A DNA stretch of 64,000 nt, taken from contig CAZXVW010000001.1 in assembly GCA_964644025.1 (NCBI GenBank), positions 1 to 64,000 on the forward strand, given 5' to 3'. Source of the DNA: CAZXVW01 sp964644025 (GTDB lineage Bacteria; Acidobacteriota; Terriglobia; Bryobacterales; Bryobacteraceae). Positions 1 to 8,430 of the stretch are shown here, piece by piece; within the stretch, counting starts at the first letter, position 1, and every line of letters begins with the position of its first letter. The notes under the pieces are model-generated. The model was not told the origin of the DNA and made no database searches. It saw only the letters and a list, made by a program, of their open reading frames with translations. The position numbers were made by a program, and so were the translations under genes.

Positions 1-282
1 GTGCACCCAGTGCATTCTCCGCGTTCCCCGGCACAACTCGATGATCAGATTGCCCGGTCCGCTGCCCAGGTCGATGCCCACGCCTTGCTTTCCCGCCAGC
101 GCGAACTCCTTCACGATGTGCTCGGCCAGCGGCCCGTAGACCGGCCGCAGCACCGTATTCGCCACGCGCTGCATCCGCAGGGCGTCCTGCCTCGTGGGTG
201 CGCGGGCCGGGGAAGCCGCCGGGTAAAGCTGCCCGGCAAGAGCGAATAGGACGGCCGCCGCAATCTGTCCGGATTTCCTCAT
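1..282 (-). CDS. Exported class I SAM-dependent methyltransferase-like protein (3' end cut by window edge)
   Basis: Reading the minus strand from an ATG at 282 gives 94 codons that run off the left edge. The N-terminus looks like a Sec signal peptide: a short basic start (MRKSG), a hydrophobic core and an Ala-rich cleavage region ending near ASPARA. About residues 72-82 contain VGIDLGSGPGN, the motif I glycine-rich loop of class I methyltransferases, followed by LIIEL. A purine-rich AGGGAAAG lies just upstream of the ATG. The substrate cannot be told because the C-terminal part is missing. An exported methyltransferase is unusual because SAM is cytoplasmic, so the leader could instead be a membrane anchor. 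Confident in the fold, not in the function. Confidence 0.7.
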   Translation of the reverse strand, partial: MRKSGQIAAAVLFALAGQLYPAASPARAPTRQDALRMQRVANTVLRPVYGPLAEHIVKEFALAGKQGVGIDLGSGPGNLIIELCRGTRRMHWVH

Positions 283-465
283 TCTTTCCCTGGGCCGGGA
301 TCAGGCAGCGAACACCCGGCGCGCCTCGCAGTATACCCCAGCTCTCCGTCCTCGGGAGGATGAGCGCCAAGAAAAGAGATGACAACGCCGCCCGGAGAGC
401 GTATTCTCGGAAGAGGCGGACGGGGGAGCGTTCACGGCTGCGCGTCCAGCCGGCAAAGGAGGCTT

Positions 466-975
466 ATGCACCCGGAACAGGCGACATTTTTGCTGCAGGC
501 GTTCCTGCCGCAGCTCAAACAGGAGTGGGAAATCACCCGGAAGGTCCTGGCGGCCATACCGGAAAAGAACCTGGATTACCGCCCGGACCCGAAAGCGCGC
601 ACCGCGCCGGAGATCGCCTGGCACATCGTCAGTTCGGAGATCTGGTTCCTGGAAGGGCTTATCAGTGGCGCGTTCTCGATGGAGGAGGCCGGCCAGCCCG
701 ACGAGGGGAAAACTGTCGCCGATATGATCGCCTGGTACGAGGAAAAGGCGCCGCCGCTGCTCGATTCCCTGGCGGCGTTACCCGGAGAAAAGCTGGCGGC
801 GCCCATCGATTTCTTCGGCATCATGAAGCTCCCGGCGGTGAATTACCTCGGCTTCCTCATCACCCACACCGTGCATCACCGGGGGCAGTTGTCGGTTTAT
901 CTGCGGCCCATGGGCGGCAAGGTGCCGTCCATTTACGGCGGCAGCGCCGACGAACCGTTTCAGCCGCCGCAATAG
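466..975 (+). CDS. DinB family protein (putative metal-dependent hydrolase/transferase)
   Basis: A 169-residue protein of the DinB/YfiT four-helix-bundle family, whose members bind a divalent metal through three histidines. His53 (in AWHIV) and His134/His138 (in HTVHHRGQL) fit that triad, and the HHRGQ block is a hallmark of the family. I chose the ATG at 466 because AAAGGAGG lies 5-12 bases upstream; an in-frame start at 379 would add an unlikely Arg-rich leader. Family members include thiol-dependent transferases and stress proteins, so the substrate is unknown. The gene stands alone and converges on the S10 peptidase gene downstream. Cytoplasmic. Confidence 0.85.
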   Translation: MHPEQATFLLQAFLPQLKQEWEITRKVLAAIPEKNLDYRPDPKARTAPEIAWHIVSSEIWFLEGLISGAFSMEEAGQPDEGKTVADMIAWYEEKAPPLLDSLAALPGEKLAAPIDFFGIMKLPAVNYLGFLITHTVHHRGQLSVYLRPMGGKVPSIYGGSADEPFQPPQ

Positions 976-1015
976 GCCCGGGGCCGCCCCGCGGCGCTGT
1001 GGCGAGTGATCTCGC

Positions 1016-2632
1016 TCACTCCGGCACGGCGGCGCGGATGAAGGCGGCCACGTCAGCCTTCAGCTTCCGGTGGTCGGCCTCGCGCGTGTACATCATGTGG
1101 CCGGCTTCGTAGTAGTCGAGCGTCACATGGTCGCGAAGCGAGGGAGCCAGCCCGAGGTGGTGGATCGTGTACTCGGTGGCGAAAAAGGGCGTGGCGAGGT
1201 CATAGTAGCCATTGGCCACCATGACGCGCAGGCTGGGGTTTCGCGTCATCGCCTGCCGCAGCGTCTCGGCCACGTTGACGTACTTGTTGGCGTAGTGATC
1301 GTAGCTCCAAGGGCGCACGCGGCCGGTGAGAATCTCGTACGGAAGGTCGGTTTTGAACTTCAGATCGGCCCGGACGTAGTGTTTGAACAGGGTGGAGAAA
1401 ATACCCTGGACGGCCGCGTAGCTGGGGTCGTAGTCCGGCCTCTCGCCGGCCGAGTCGGCGTCGATTCCTTTCATGCGGCTATCGTAACGGCCGGTCGTGC
1501 GGCCCTCTGAGCGTAACAGTTCCTTGGCGAAACGCTGCATCCGCACGCGCAGGTTCGACTGCTTGATGTAGTCCGGCGACAGCCCCGTGTAGCGCGCCAG
1601 TTGCGCGGCGATGCGGTTCTGCTCGCTCTCGCTCAGCCGGTCGCCTTTCATCAGCGCCGTGGCGTAATCCCCTTCGGCGAACCGCCGGGCCTGCTCCAGC
1701 AGCGCTGTGAGTGGCCGTGATTGCAAATCGCGCGGCAGCTTCTTGTGATACCACGCGGTGGCCGTGTAGCTGGGCAGGAAGAAAATGTAGGGCAGGTCGT
1801 TGCCCTTGTCAAAAGCCAGCGTCTGGAAGTTCAGCACCGAGGAAACCAGGATGATGCCGTTCAGGTACATGCCGTAGCGCTGCTGCAGATAGCCCGACAG
1901 ACCGGCGGCGCGCGTGGTGCCGTAGCTCTCGCCGGCCAGCAGCTTCGGAGACGCCCAGCGGTCATAGCGCGTCGTGTAGAGACGGATGAAATCTCCGACG
2001 CTGCGGATGTCCTGCTCGACGCCGTGGAACAGCTTCGGGTCGACGCCCTTGGCGGCCCGGCTGTAACCGGTGGTGACCGGGTCGATGAAAACCAGGTCGG
2101 TGAGGTCAAGGATCGAATACTCGTTGTTGACCAGCTTGTACGGGGGCGCCGGAGCGGAGCCTTCCGGATCCAACTGGACCCGGCGCGGGCCGAAAGCCCC
2201 CATGTGCAGCCACACCGACGAAGAACCCGGACCGCCGTTAAAGGTGAACGTGATGGGCCGGCGGCCTGCATCCTCGACATCGTCCTTCGTGTAAGCGATG
2301 AAAAAGACGCTGGCCAGCGGCGTGCCGTCCTCCTTCTTCAGCGCCAGCGTGCCGGCGGTAGCCGTGTATGGGATCTGGCGGCCGTTGATGGTAACGCTGT
2401 GCCTGGTCTGGGAGATCTTCTCCTTGACGGCCTCCGGTTTCTTGCGGCCCGCCGCTTCGGCCTTTTCCTTCTCTTGCTTCTTTTTCTGCTCCCGCCGATC
2501 ATTGGTGGCGGCGCGGCGCTCCTTCTTGGCGATCTTTTCGGTTTGTTGGGCGGCCGACGCGGGCGGCGCTGTCAGTGCCAACGCCATCATCACCAGCAGC
2601 GCGCCGCGAAGAAATTTGGCAAACACGTTCAT
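1016..2632 (-). CDS. Exported S10-family serine carboxypeptidase-like protein
   Basis: A 538-residue protein. From the ATG at 2632 it starts with a signal peptide (MNVFAKFL then a hydrophobic core ending APPASA), followed by a strongly charged Lys/Glu/Arg stretch at about residues 34-73. The catalytic domain shows the S10 oxyanion motif NGGPGSSS (about 132-139), the nucleophile Ser236 in GESYG, the Asp region GYYDLATP and the His in AGHMMY near the C-terminus. S10 enzymes remove C-terminal residues from peptides. The ATG at 2632 is preceded by TAAGGAG at normal spacing; the longer in-frame start at 2683 would precede the signal peptide by 17 residues and is unlikely. The gene is divergent from the sulfatase at 2776. 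Confidence 0.87.
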   Translation of the reverse strand: MNVFAKFLRGALLVMMALALTAPPASAAQQTEKIAKKERRAATNDRREQKKKQEKEKAEAAGRKKPEAVKEKISQTRHSVTINGRQIPYTATAGTLALKKEDGTPLASVFFIAYTKDDVEDAGRRPITFTFNGGPGSSSVWLHMGAFGPRRVQLDPEGSAPAPPYKLVNNEYSILDLTDLVFIDPVTTGYSRAAKGVDPKLFHGVEQDIRSVGDFIRLYTTRYDRWASPKLLAGESYGTTRAAGLSGYLQQRYGMYLNGIILVSSVLNFQTLAFDKGNDLPYIFFLPSYTATAWYHKKLPRDLQSRPLTALLEQARRFAEGDYATALMKGDRLSESEQNRIAAQLARYTGLSPDYIKQSNLRVRMQRFAKELLRSEGRTTGRYDSRMKGIDADSAGERPDYDPSYAAVQGIFSTLFKHYVRADLKFKTDLPYEILTGRVRPWSYDHYANKYVNVAETLRQAMTRNPSLRVMVANGYYDLATPFFATEYTIHHLGLAPSLRDHVTLDYYEAGHMMYTREADHRKLKADVAAFIRAAVPE

Positions 2633-2759
2633 TCGACTCCTTATATCCTGATTCCTTTGCTTGTCCCGGAAAACGGGACCCAAGAAAACAGGTTATCAGG
2701 TTCCCGGGCCGTCGCTTCCGCCAGCGCCGGCAGTGGCGCCGGTGAGACCTCGGTGGGGG

Positions 2760-2765
2760 TAAAAT
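2760..2765 (+). promoter_or_regulatory. -10 box (TAAAAT) ten bases before the sulfatase start
   Basis: TAAAAT ends 10 bases before the ATG at 2776, so transcription would start about four bases before the start codon. No Shine-Dalgarno sequence fits between. No good -35 box is visible. This predicts a nearly leaderless mRNA. Confidence 0.45.
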
Positions 2766-2775
2766 TGAACTAGCC

Positions 2776-4269
2776 ATGAGCAAGACCCATCGACGCGAGT
2801 TCCTGAAAACCGGCGCGGGCGCCCTGGCGGGACTGGGCGCGCTTCGTGCCCGCGCAGCTTCCCCCTCTTTGCCGAATGTATTAATCCTGTTTACCGACCA
2901 GCAAAGCGCCTGGACGCTCGGCGTCTACGGCGGCAAGGTCGTCGGCACGCCGAACCTGGATTCCATCGGACGCGAGGGCGCTGTTTTCAATAACTACTTC
3001 ACTAACAGCGCCGTTTGTACGCCCTCGCGCGGCTGCTTCATCACCGGCCGCTATCCGCACTCCCATGGCGCCTACCGGAACAACATCGAGATGAACCGCG
3101 ATGAGATTACCTTGGCCCACATGTTCCAGCGCGCCGGCTACGACACCGGGATGGCCGGCAAGTGGCACCTGGACGGCGAACCGAAGCCCGGCTGGATGAG
3201 CAAGGCGCGCTCGATGGGCTTCGAGAATTGCCACTGGATGTACAACCGGGGCCACTGGAAGCGAATCGTCGAGAAACCACCCGGCTGGCCCCACAATCCC
3301 GGGGTGGCCAGGGCCGGCAACACGGAATTCGACGAGCCGGAAGGCTATCCCGACATTGACTACGACGTTCACGCCAAGGGCCGCTATTTCACCGAGTGGC
3401 TCACCGACAAGGCGATCGAGTTCATCAAGCGGCCGCGCAACAGGCCGTTCTTTTACTACTTGAGTATTCCCGACCCGCACACCCCCTACACCGTGGGCGC
3501 GCCGTACGACACCATGTACAAGCCGGAAGAACTGCCCATCCCGTCCACCCTTTACCAGGAGCAGCTCCCGGATTGGGCCGAGGCCGCGCGCGCCAGCCTG
3601 GTGAAGCGGGAGAAGGCTTCTTCCTGGAAGGACCCCAAGCGCGAGCAGATTCTCCGGCAGCGCAAAGCCCAGTACTGCGGCGAAGTCAAGTGCATCGACG
3701 ACAATGTGGGGCGAATCTTGCGCACGCTCGGCGAGATGAAGATCCTCGACAACACCTTGATTGTTTTCTCCTCCGATCACGGCGATTACATGGGCGAGCA
3801 CGGGCTATACTACAAGAACCAGCTCTACGAGACGGCGCACCGCGTACCTTTCCTGATGCGCTGGCCGGCGAAGATTCGCCCGGGCACCGTCGTCAACGAG
3901 TGTATCGGCGCCGTCGATGTCCAGCCCACGATCCTGGGGTTGCTCGGCCTGGCCAAGAGCGGCCGTGAGCAGGGCCACGACGCCTCTTCGCTGGTAGCGG
4001 GCGGCAACGGGAACTGGAAAAACGAAGTCTGGATTCACCACAGTTCACTCGAACGGGCCGGTATCTTTACGCCGGAGTGGGAGTTTGCGCTTGTCAAGGA
4101 CCACGACACGATCCTGTTCGACCGGCAGAGGGACCCCGAACAGGTCCGCAACCTCGCCCGGGACCCTAAATACCGCAAAACGGTGGCCGAGTTGACCGAG
4201 CGTGTCATCGCGCATAACCGGGAAGTGGACGCCCCTGCCTTGAAGTGGCTCGACCGCCTGGTAAGCTGA
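2776..4269 (+). CDS. Tat-exported sulfatase (type I, Cys-type)
   Basis: A 497-residue arylsulfatase-superfamily enzyme that would hydrolyse sulfate esters, probably on a carbohydrate. The N-terminus HRREFLKTGAGALAG is a twin-arginine leader with cleavage likely near ARA. The active-site motif is C81-T-P-S-R85, where the Cys must be oxidised to formylglycine by a maturation enzyme not seen in this window. Metal ligands are visible at Asp41 (LFTDQQ) and around residue 335 (SSDHGD). The length fits the family. It is divergent from the S10 peptidase and just upstream of the propeller/PHP protein, from which it is separated by 40 bases. Substrate cannot be read from sequence alone. Confidence 0.93.
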   Translation: MSKTHRREFLKTGAGALAGLGALRARAASPSLPNVLILFTDQQSAWTLGVYGGKVVGTPNLDSIGREGAVFNNYFTNSAVCTPSRGCFITGRYPHSHGAYRNNIEMNRDEITLAHMFQRAGYDTGMAGKWHLDGEPKPGWMSKARSMGFENCHWMYNRGHWKRIVEKPPGWPHNPGVARAGNTEFDEPEGYPDIDYDVHAKGRYFTEWLTDKAIEFIKRPRNRPFFYYLSIPDPHTPYTVGAPYDTMYKPEELPIPSTLYQEQLPDWAEAARASLVKREKASSWKDPKREQILRQRKAQYCGEVKCIDDNVGRILRTLGEMKILDNTLIVFSSDHGDYMGEHGLYYKNQLYETAHRVPFLMRWPAKIRPGTVVNECIGAVDVQPTILGLLGLAKSGREQGHDASSLVAGGNGNWKNEVWIHHSSLERAGIFTPEWEFALVKDHDTILFDRQRDPEQVRNLARDPKYRKTVAELTERVIAHNREVDAPALKWLDRLVS

Positions 4270-4297
4270 TACCGCCAAGGCGGAACAGGCGGTGCAG

Positions 4298-4303
4298 TAT
4301 AAT
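4298..4303 (+). promoter_or_regulatory. Consensus -10 box (TATAAT) six bases before a start codon
   Basis: A perfect TATAAT ends six bases before the ATG at 4310, which places the expected transcription start on the A of the start codon. It lies in the 40-base gap after the upstream sulfatase stop. There is no recognisable -35 box and no Shine-Dalgarno sequence. This is the clearest leaderless-promoter candidate in the window. Confidence 0.5.
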
Positions 4304-4309
4304 GCCGCC

Positions 4310-7114
4310 ATGTTCCGCAACGCCGTTTTCATTACGCTGCTTACTGCAACTTGCGCCTTGGCAGCCGCCGACCCTGTTGCCTTCCGCATCGTTTTCGGAA
4401 ACCAGCGCGATCGCCCGGCTGACTATTCCGGCTCCGTCAGTCTCACTACCGGCAAGATCGTCAGCCTCCGGCCCTGGCGGTTTTTCCAGGGCGACGCTAT
4501 CCAGCCGCCGAACGCCTGGAAGCTGACCATCAAGAGAACCAGGTTCGAAAACCAGCCGGACAATCCGCGCCGGATGATGACCGGGCCCAATATCGAGAAC
4601 GTGGTTCCGGCCGGCGTCGTCCTCACCGTCGAGGCGCCCGCCACCGCCACCGCACGTGTCCGGACTGCTCAGGGCGACTTCAGCTTCCCGTTGGCCGATC
4701 TCAGCTATAACCGCGCCCTCCGCTTCCTTCGCGATGACGTCATCGTTGAGCGCACCCCGGCCGTCCAGCAAGTTTCGCCGCCGTCGAAAACGGAGCCCGT
4801 CGAGCAATTCGACTATCCCTCCGAGGCCATTGCCGCCGACGGGACCATCTGGGTTGCCTGGCAGGGCTATTATGACCGCGGCGACCACGTCTACGTGCGC
4901 CACTCGACGCCCTCAGGCTGGTCGAAAACCGAGCGCCTGACGGAGAAAAAGGGTGACATTTACCGCACCGCCACCGGCATCGACGCCCGTGGCCGTGTCT
5001 CGGTTGTCTGGTCCGAGCGCTACGGGCAGGAGTGGGACCTCTACGCCCGTCGCTATGAAAATGGCGCCTGGAGCGCGCGGCAGAAGATCACCGCCGCGCA
5101 CCATCCCAACATCTTCCACCGCATGGTGGCTGACGGCGCGGGGAACTTACACTTGGTGTGGGTCGGATACGACAACGGGCAATCCCGCGTTTACTGGAGC
5201 AAGCTCAGCGCTGGCGCCTGGTCTGCACCCACAGCGATCAGCGGGCCGAGCGCCTGGAACCCGGAGGCGGCGGCTGATTCGGCCGGCAATCTCTACGTCG
5301 CCTGGGACAGCTACCGCAACGGCAACTACGACATCTACCTCCGCAAGATCGGCGCCGGCGGAAGCTTCGGCGCGGAGCAGCAGCTCACCAAATCGCTCTT
5401 GTACCAGACGCACCCGAGCGTCGCCGTCGACCATCAAGACCGCGTCTGGCTAGCCTGGCATGAATCCGGCTCCAACTGGGGCAAGGATTGGACTCATGAG
5501 GACCCTCGGCGCGGCACGGTGCTCTACCGGGACCGCTGGCCGCGGGTGGCCGTCTTCGATAGCGGCGTGTGGAAGGAACCGGCCACTGACCTGATGTCGG
5601 CCGTCCCGCTGCGCTACCGGCGTTACGTGCAGTACCCGCGCATCGCCGCGGACGCCAGTGGCCGGATCTGGGTGGGCCTCCAGCTCCGCGTCGAGACGGC
5701 GACCAACCGCGCCGACTACTGGGCCGCGGGCGGCCGCTGGGAATTCTTCCTCACCACCCTGGAGGGCGACCACTGGAGCCGGCTTATGCCACTGCCCGAG
5801 TCCGGCCTTCGTCCTGAGGGAACGCTCTTGGTCGACCCTGCACACCGGGGAGTCCGCCTGCTGTGGGTCAATGCCAACCGGCCGGTCTTCGGACGGCCGT
5901 CCCGCGGTCGGCCCGTCAGCCGCCACGAGATCTGGAGCGCCGCCTTTGCGGTCCCGTCACCGGCTCCGGCACCCAGGTTCGAACCGTTCGCCGAGCCGGC
6001 CGTGAACACCCCTCCCGTTCACCCGAACGAGGACAGCGATGTGGCCCGGGTCCGCGCGTACCGCCTCGCCATCAACGGCCGGCAGTTGCAAATCCTTCGC
6101 GGCGATTTCCACCGGCATACCGAGATCTCCTCCGATGGCGCCGGGGACGGCTCGCTGGAAACTATGTTCCGTTACATGATCGACGCGGCCGGTATGGACA
6201 CCGGCATCGTCGGCGATCACAACGCCGGCAACGACGATGAGTACTGCTGGTGGCGCACCGAGAAGGCCAACGACCTGTTCCTGATCCCAGGCCGTTACAC
6301 GCCCATGTTCGGCTACGAGCGCAGCGTCCCCTATCCGAACGGGCACCGGAACATCGTTTTCGCGCACCGCGGCGTGAGGACCCTGCCCCTTTCCCGCGCC
6401 GAGCGTACCGGAAAAATCAACAGCGGCTCGGTCCTGTACCCGTACCTGCGGAAGAACAACGGCATCGCCATGGAGCATTCCACCGCCACCAGCCAGGGAA
6501 CCGACTGGCGGGACAACGACCCGCGCCTGGAACCGCTCGTGGAGCTTTACCAGGGCTATCACGCCAGCTATGAGTACCCCGGCGCTCCGCGCGCCGAGTC
6601 CCCGAACTTGCGCGTCCGGGTGCACGGCGATTACAAGCCGGCCGGCTTCTGGTGGCGCGCGCTGGCGAAGGGCTTAAAGCTGGGGGTGCAATCGAGCTCC
6701 GATCACATCTCCACCCACAGCTCCTACACGATGATCTACACGCCGAGCCGGCGCCGGACCGACATCCTGGAAAGCATGCGCGCCCGCCACGCCTACGGCG
6801 CCACCGATAATATCCTGATTGATTACCGGGCTGAAACCGCAGACGGAAAAACCTACCTGATGGGCGATGCCTTCCGGGCCACCGCCGCCCCGAACCTGAA
6901 GTTCAAGATCATCGGCACCGACGTCATCACCAAGGTTGACGTGATCAAGGATCAGAAGTTCGTTTACCACGCCGAGCCGAACGCCAAAACGGTCGAGTTC
7001 AGCTTTCACGACGCCTCGCCCGGCAGCGCCGCCAGCTACTATTACCTCCGCGTCCAGCAGATCGACCGGAACCTGGCCTGGTCCAGTCCGATTTGGGTGG
7101 ATTACCGGCCGTAG
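4310..7114 (+). CDS. Exported beta-propeller protein with C-terminal PHP-like (DUF3604-type) domain
   Basis: A 934-residue protein. The ATG at 4310 gives a signal peptide (MFRNAVFITLL to ALAAA); an alternative GTG at 4292 only adds six residues. About residues 175-530 hold repeated blades of the kind IWVAWQ.../VSVVWSERYG.../LYVAWDSYRNG, typical of BNR/sialidase-like propellers. From about residue 595 comes a metal-binding PHP-like segment: GDFHRHTEISSDG, then GDHNAGND near 635, and a later SSDHIS. This resembles DUF3604 proteins, exported members of the PHP phosphoesterase superfamily with no firm biochemical function known to me. It follows the sulfatase closely, suggesting work on the same extracellular substrate. 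The exact reaction is unknown. Confidence 0.75.
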   Translation: MFRNAVFITLLTATCALAAADPVAFRIVFGNQRDRPADYSGSVSLTTGKIVSLRPWRFFQGDAIQPPNAWKLTIKRTRFENQPDNPRRMMTGPNIENVVPAGVVLTVEAPATATARVRTAQGDFSFPLADLSYNRALRFLRDDVIVERTPAVQQVSPPSKTEPVEQFDYPSEAIAADGTIWVAWQGYYDRGDHVYVRHSTPSGWSKTERLTEKKGDIYRTATGIDARGRVSVVWSERYGQEWDLYARRYENGAWSARQKITAAHHPNIFHRMVADGAGNLHLVWVGYDNGQSRVYWSKLSAGAWSAPTAISGPSAWNPEAAADSAGNLYVAWDSYRNGNYDIYLRKIGAGGSFGAEQQLTKSLLYQTHPSVAVDHQDRVWLAWHESGSNWGKDWTHEDPRRGTVLYRDRWPRVAVFDSGVWKEPATDLMSAVPLRYRRYVQYPRIAADASGRIWVGLQLRVETATNRADYWAAGGRWEFFLTTLEGDHWSRLMPLPESGLRPEGTLLVDPAHRGVRLLWVNANRPVFGRPSRGRPVSRHEIWSAAFAVPSPAPAPRFEPFAEPAVNTPPVHPNEDSDVARVRAYRLAINGRQLQILRGDFHRHTEISSDGAGDGSLETMFRYMIDAAGMDTGIVGDHNAGNDDEYCWWRTEKANDLFLIPGRYTPMFGYERSVPYPNGHRNIVFAHRGVRTLPLSRAERTGKINSGSVLYPYLRKNNGIAMEHSTATSQGTDWRDNDPRLEPLVELYQGYHASYEYPGAPRAESPNLRVRVHGDYKPAGFWWRALAKGLKLGVQSSSDHISTHSSYTMIYTPSRRRTDILESMRARHAYGATDNILIDYRAETADGKTYLMGDAFRATAAPNLKFKIIGTDVITKVDVIKDQKFVYHAEPNAKTVEFSFHDASPGSAASYYYLRVQQIDRNLAWSSPIWVDYRP

Positions 7115-7199
7115 CAGCCGCTCTGCTCTGGCCTGCAACTCCGCCTGAGTACACGCCGCCGGCGTCACGCTCCGGAAACTGGGGATTTGCCTGCCGCGC

Positions 7200-7562
7200 T
7201 TACTTGACCCGCGTGGCGGTAAATGTCAGATCATAGGTATCCCAGGTAGCGGTGCCCTTGATCTGATCCCCTTCCAAGGTGCCGGAAAGTTTGAAGGCCG
7301 CCTTGTAGCCCGCTTCTTCGTCGAAGCGTTCCCCGGCAATTTCCAGCTTGCCGTTCCGGAAGGTCCCCTTCATGATGTCCTCACCGCTCTTCACCGTGAC
7401 CTGATCGCCGTTGACGGTAAGGGTCATCGTGCGGGGATGTTCGCTGCCTTGGTAGATGAATGCGAAGTTCCACGTGCCGTTAATGTCGGCGGCGATGGCG
7501 CTCCCCACCAGCAGGAACAGCGCCAGACCGCAAAGCGCGAATTGTGTGATGGCGTTTCTCAT
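7200..7562 (-). CDS. Small secreted beta-rich protein of unknown function
   Basis: A 120-residue protein with a clear signal peptide (MRNAITQF, hydrophobic core, cleavage near SAIAA). The mature part is made of short alternating strands: INGTWNFAF, TMTLTVNGDQVTVKSG, KGTFRNGKLEI, FKLSGTLEGDQIKGTATW and DLTFTATRVK. This reads as a small lipocalin-like or meander beta-barrel, a type of periplasmic protein common in Acidobacteriota and Planctomycetes. GAGGAG lies 11 bases upstream of the ATG. It converges on the propeller/PHP gene. I do not recognise a specific function. Confidence 0.75.
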   Translation of the reverse strand: MRNAITQFALCGLALFLLVGSAIAADINGTWNFAFIYQGSEHPRTMTLTVNGDQVTVKSGEDIMKGTFRNGKLEIAGERFDEEAGYKAAFKLSGTLEGDQIKGTATWDTYDLTFTATRVK

Positions 7563-7630
7563 CGGTATTTGCTCTCCTCAGCAGTATATTGTATAAGCGA
7601 TCAAGCCCGGCTGAAGGGGGGATGCGCCGG

Positions 7631-8416
7631 TCACCGTGCCTCGGCCCCGTCCCTGACCTTCGCCCGGGGCAGGTAGCGGCGCACGCCGGCGTCGAACAGC
7701 AGCGCCCCGGCCACGCCCCCGATCAGCGGGCCGGCAATTGGCACCCAGAATACCCAGGTGCCGTCAGTCAGTCCATTGTTCTTGAATCCGGCCAGCACGG
7801 TGAACAGGCGGGGCCCGAAATCACGGGCCGGGTTGATCGCGTAACCGTGCATGCCGCCGTAGCTGATCCCGATGGCCACCACCACCAGGCCAATCAGCGC
7901 CGGGTGCAGAAAATCCGGGGCGTGCTCCACGATCGCCAGGATCAGAAACACCAGCAGGGCCGTGCCGAGAATCTGATCGATGAATCCGGCCATCGGCGCT
8001 TCCGGAAAAGCGGGGAAGGTGGCGAAGACGCCCGCCGTCCTCTCCAGGTTCGGATCGGCCTTCATGAACGCCGGATGGTAATTCAGAAAAACCAGCGCGG
8101 CCGCCACGAACGCCCCGGCAAGCTGCGCCAGCGAATAGGGAACAACTTTCCGCCAGGGAAACTTCCGGAACACGGCGAACGCCACGGTGACGGCCGGGTT
8201 GATGTGCGCCCCGCTGCGCTGGGCGGTGTACACCCCCAGCATCACGCCCAGCCCCCAGCCGAGCGTAATGTTCGTAAACCCTCCGTGGACCACCTCGCCC
8301 GGCGCGCCCGTGCCGAACAGCCGGACCATCGCCACCACGCCGTCGCCGAACAGGATCAGCACCATCGTGCCCAGGAATTCCGAGAGAAGTTCGCCCCACA
8401 AGCTGTCTTTTTTCAT
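7631..8416 (-). CDS. MIP family channel, aquaglyceroporin (GlpF-like)
   Basis: A 261-residue inner-membrane channel with the two half-helix NPA motifs at residues 73-75 (HINPAVT) and 195-197 (AINPARDFGPR). The Asp after the second NPA-Arg pair (Asp199) is the feature that separates glycerol facilitators from water-only aquaporins. Six hydrophobic segments and the length fit the family. It should allow passive flow of glycerol or similar small polyols. The start at 8416 gives a short cytoplasmic head (MKKDSLWGELL), as expected. It sits just downstream of the SpoIIE phosphatase gene in the same direction, 14 bases away, so co-transcription is possible. No glycerol kinase is nearby. Confidence 0.93.
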   Translation of the reverse strand: MKKDSLWGELLSEFLGTMVLILFGDGVVAMVRLFGTGAPGEVVHGGFTNITLGWGLGVMLGVYTAQRSGAHINPAVTVAFAVFRKFPWRKVVPYSLAQLAGAFVAAALVFLNYHPAFMKADPNLERTAGVFATFPAFPEAPMAGFIDQILGTALLVFLILAIVEHAPDFLHPALIGLVVVAIGISYGGMHGYAINPARDFGPRLFTVLAGFKNNGLTDGTWVFWVPIAGPLIGGVAGALLFDAGVRRYLPRAKVRDGAEAR

Positions 8417-8430
8417 CTGCCACCAGCGGT

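Noticed and set aside
1721..2773. Long plus-strand reading frame of 350 codons opposite the S10 peptidase
   Set aside because: It is a shadow of the peptidase gene in GC-rich DNA; it has no domain, and the opposite strand has clear catalytic motifs.
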